DNA of 5,897 nucleotides from Gammaproteobacteria bacterium (lineage in GTDB: Bacteria > Pseudomonadota > Gammaproteobacteria > Xanthomonadales > Rhodanobacteraceae), in contig VBNZ01000146.1 of assembly GCA_005877675.1 (NCBI GenBank), positions 1 to 5,897 of the forward strand, given 5' to 3'. The notes beneath the pieces were generated by a model. The model was given only the letters and a program-made list of their open reading frames with translations. It was not told the origin of the DNA and ran no database searches. Position 1 is the stretch's first letter. Every line of letters begins with the position of its first letter. Positions 5,196 through 5,897 of the stretch are shown in pieces. The translations under genes were made by a program, and so were the position numbers.

Positions 5196-5474
5196 ATGTC
5201 CCTCAAGATTCTCGATACCTGCGTCAACTGCGACGTCTGCGAGCCGGTCTGTCCCAATCAGGCCATCGCGATGGGTCCGGCGATTTACGAGATTGCGCCC
5301 ATGCGCTGCACCGAGTGCGTCGGGCACTTCGATACGCCGCAATGTGTCGAGGTATGTCCGGTCGAGTGCATCATCGTCGATCCAGTGCATGCCGAGTCAC
5401 GCCAGCAGTTGCTCGACAAATACGCCGTGCTGACGGGGCACGCGGCTGCATCCGCGGATGAGAAACATGGCTAG
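5196..5474 (+). CDS. yfhL: YfhL/Alvin-type 2[4Fe-4S] ferredoxin
   Basis: This 92-aa soluble, low-potential electron carrier belongs to the Allochromatium vinosum/YfhL ferredoxin family. The first cluster motif is CVNCDVCEPVC (Cys9, 12, 15, 19). The second has the family's diagnostic spacing, C-X2-C-X8-C-X3-C (Cys38, 41, 50, 54), inside MRCTECVGHFDTPQCVEVCP. By the family pattern Cys9/12/15/54 hold one cluster and Cys38/41/50/19 the other; Cys58 (PVECII) corresponds to the extra non-ligand cysteine of the A. vinosum protein. All ligands are present. A short C-terminal helix and an Ala/Lys-rich tail follow. The ATG has only a weak GGGA site 7 nt upstream, partly inside a hairpin. The gene overlaps the start of ggt by 8 nt. 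Redox partners are not evident from the neighbours. The name fdx is also used for this gene in related genomes. Confidence 0.95.
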   Translation: MSLKILDTCVNCDVCEPVCPNQAIAMGPAIYEIAPMRCTECVGHFDTPQCVEVCPVECIIVDPVHAESRQQLLDKYAVLTGHAAASADEKHG

Positions 5475-5897
5475 CAGATTGCACAATTCGTTTTTCTATA
5501 CTTTTTCCGCAGCGCTGCTTGCGCTCGCCGCGTGCACGCCGACTGCGCAGAAGTCTGCGCCGATCGAACGGCAGCCGTCCGCGCAGGTTTCGACCCGCGG
5601 GCCGGGACATGCCGCGGTTGCCAGCGCGCATACGCTGGCAACCGACGCCGGGCACGAAATCCTCGCGCACGGCGGCAACGCCTTCGACGCAGCGGTCGCG
5701 GTCGCGGCGGCGCTGTCGGTGGTCGAACCGCAGAGTTCGGGCATCGGCGGCGGCGCTATGTTCCTGCTGCACCGCTCGCGCGACGGCAAGAACATCTTTG
5801 TCGATGCGCGCGAGACAGCGCCTGCGGCGGTCGATGCCAAAGACTATCTCAAGCCCGACGGCGAACTCGACAAAGATCATGCGCTCAACGGTCCACT
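5467..5897 (+). CDS. ggt: Gamma-glutamyltransferase, N-terminal part, predicted lipoprotein (3' end outside window)
   Basis: The first 143 codons of a gamma-glutamyltransferase (GGT), which cleaves glutathione and other gamma-glutamyl compounds and transfers the glutamyl group to water or amino acids. The ATG at 5467 starts MASRLHNSFFYTF, then a hydrophobic stretch ending LALAAC, a lipobox with Cys23 (Thr at +2). After a linker come the GGT landmarks: EILAHGGNAFDAAVAVAAAL (64-83), VVEPQSSGIGGGAMFLL (85-101) and VDARETAPAA (112-121), where Arg115 matches the substrate-carboxylate arginine of E. coli GGT (Arg114). The autoprocessing threonine and the small subunit lie beyond the window. The start overlaps the ferredoxin gene by 8 nt, so translation is probably coupled. 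GGT is classically a soluble periplasmic enzyme; a lipid anchor here would tether it to a membrane. No stop codon occurs before the right edge. Confidence 0.93.
   Translation, partial: MASRLHNSFFYTFSAALLALAACTPTAQKSAPIERQPSAQVSTRGPGHAAVASAHTLATDAGHEILAHGGNAFDAAVAVAAALSVVEPQSSGIGGGAMFLLHRSRDGKNIFVDARETAPAAVDAKDYLKPDGELDKDHALNGP

Noticed and set aside
4545..5390. 281-codon minus-strand open frame opposite the lipoprotein and ferredoxin genes
   Set aside because: The plus strand carries a clear lipobox protein and a ferredoxin with all cluster cysteines; the antisense product has no recognisable family.
5371..5880. Minus-strand open frames opposite ggt
   Set aside because: The plus strand encodes unmistakable GGT motifs with an overlapping start typical of an operon.
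1..5897. CRISPR array, tRNA/rRNA gene, integrase, transposase or toxin-antitoxin pair
   Set aside because: No regularly spaced repeats, cloverleaf-like segments or such protein families were seen on either strand.

Overview
The window is a dense, GC-rich stretch of bacterial chromosome, almost all of it conserved housekeeping genes. Protein sequences and gene order (ftsY divergent from rsmD, then coaD, a YfhL/Alvin-type ferredoxin and a gamma-glutamyltransferase; mutY followed by yggX) point to a gammaproteobacterium. The order Lysobacterales (Xanthomonadales) is the most likely, but this placement rests on recalled gene order and protein similarity, not on a database search.

Layout: (1) Positions 1-866, plus strand: the 3' part of a gene whose product ends in a formylglycine-generating-enzyme-like (SUMF1/PvdO) domain. 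(2) Positions 873-3266, minus strand: a compact operon read ftsY, mutY, yggX (SRP receptor, A:8-oxoG adenine glycosylase, Fe(II)/oxidative-damage protection protein). Its junctions are a 1-nt stop/start overlap and a 4-nt gap. (3) Positions 3297-3890, plus strand: rsmD, divergent from ftsY with only 30 nt between the start codons. (4) Positions 3891-4032: a long imperfect palindrome that fills nearly all of the rsmD-coaD gap and looks like a dispersed, MITE-like intergenic repeat. (5) Positions 4048-5897, plus strand: coaD, an uncharacterised lipoprotein, a 2[4Fe-4S] ferredoxin, and the start of a gamma-glutamyltransferase that also has a lipoprotein signal. No gene-free stretch exceeds about 160 nt.

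The genes cover protein targeting (FtsY), 16S rRNA methylation (RsmD), CoA synthesis (CoaD), oxidative DNA repair and iron protection (MutY, YggX), low-potential electron transfer (ferredoxin) and glutathione/gamma-glutamyl turnover (GGT). There is no sign of a defence system, prophage, CRISPR array, integrase or RNA gene. The points most worth a second look are a MutY that keeps only two of the four cysteines that normally hold its [4Fe-4S] cluster while the rest of the protein looks intact, the roughly 142-nt palindromic element immediately upstream of coaD, and a perfect hairpin that overlaps the ribosome-binding region of the ferredoxin gene.
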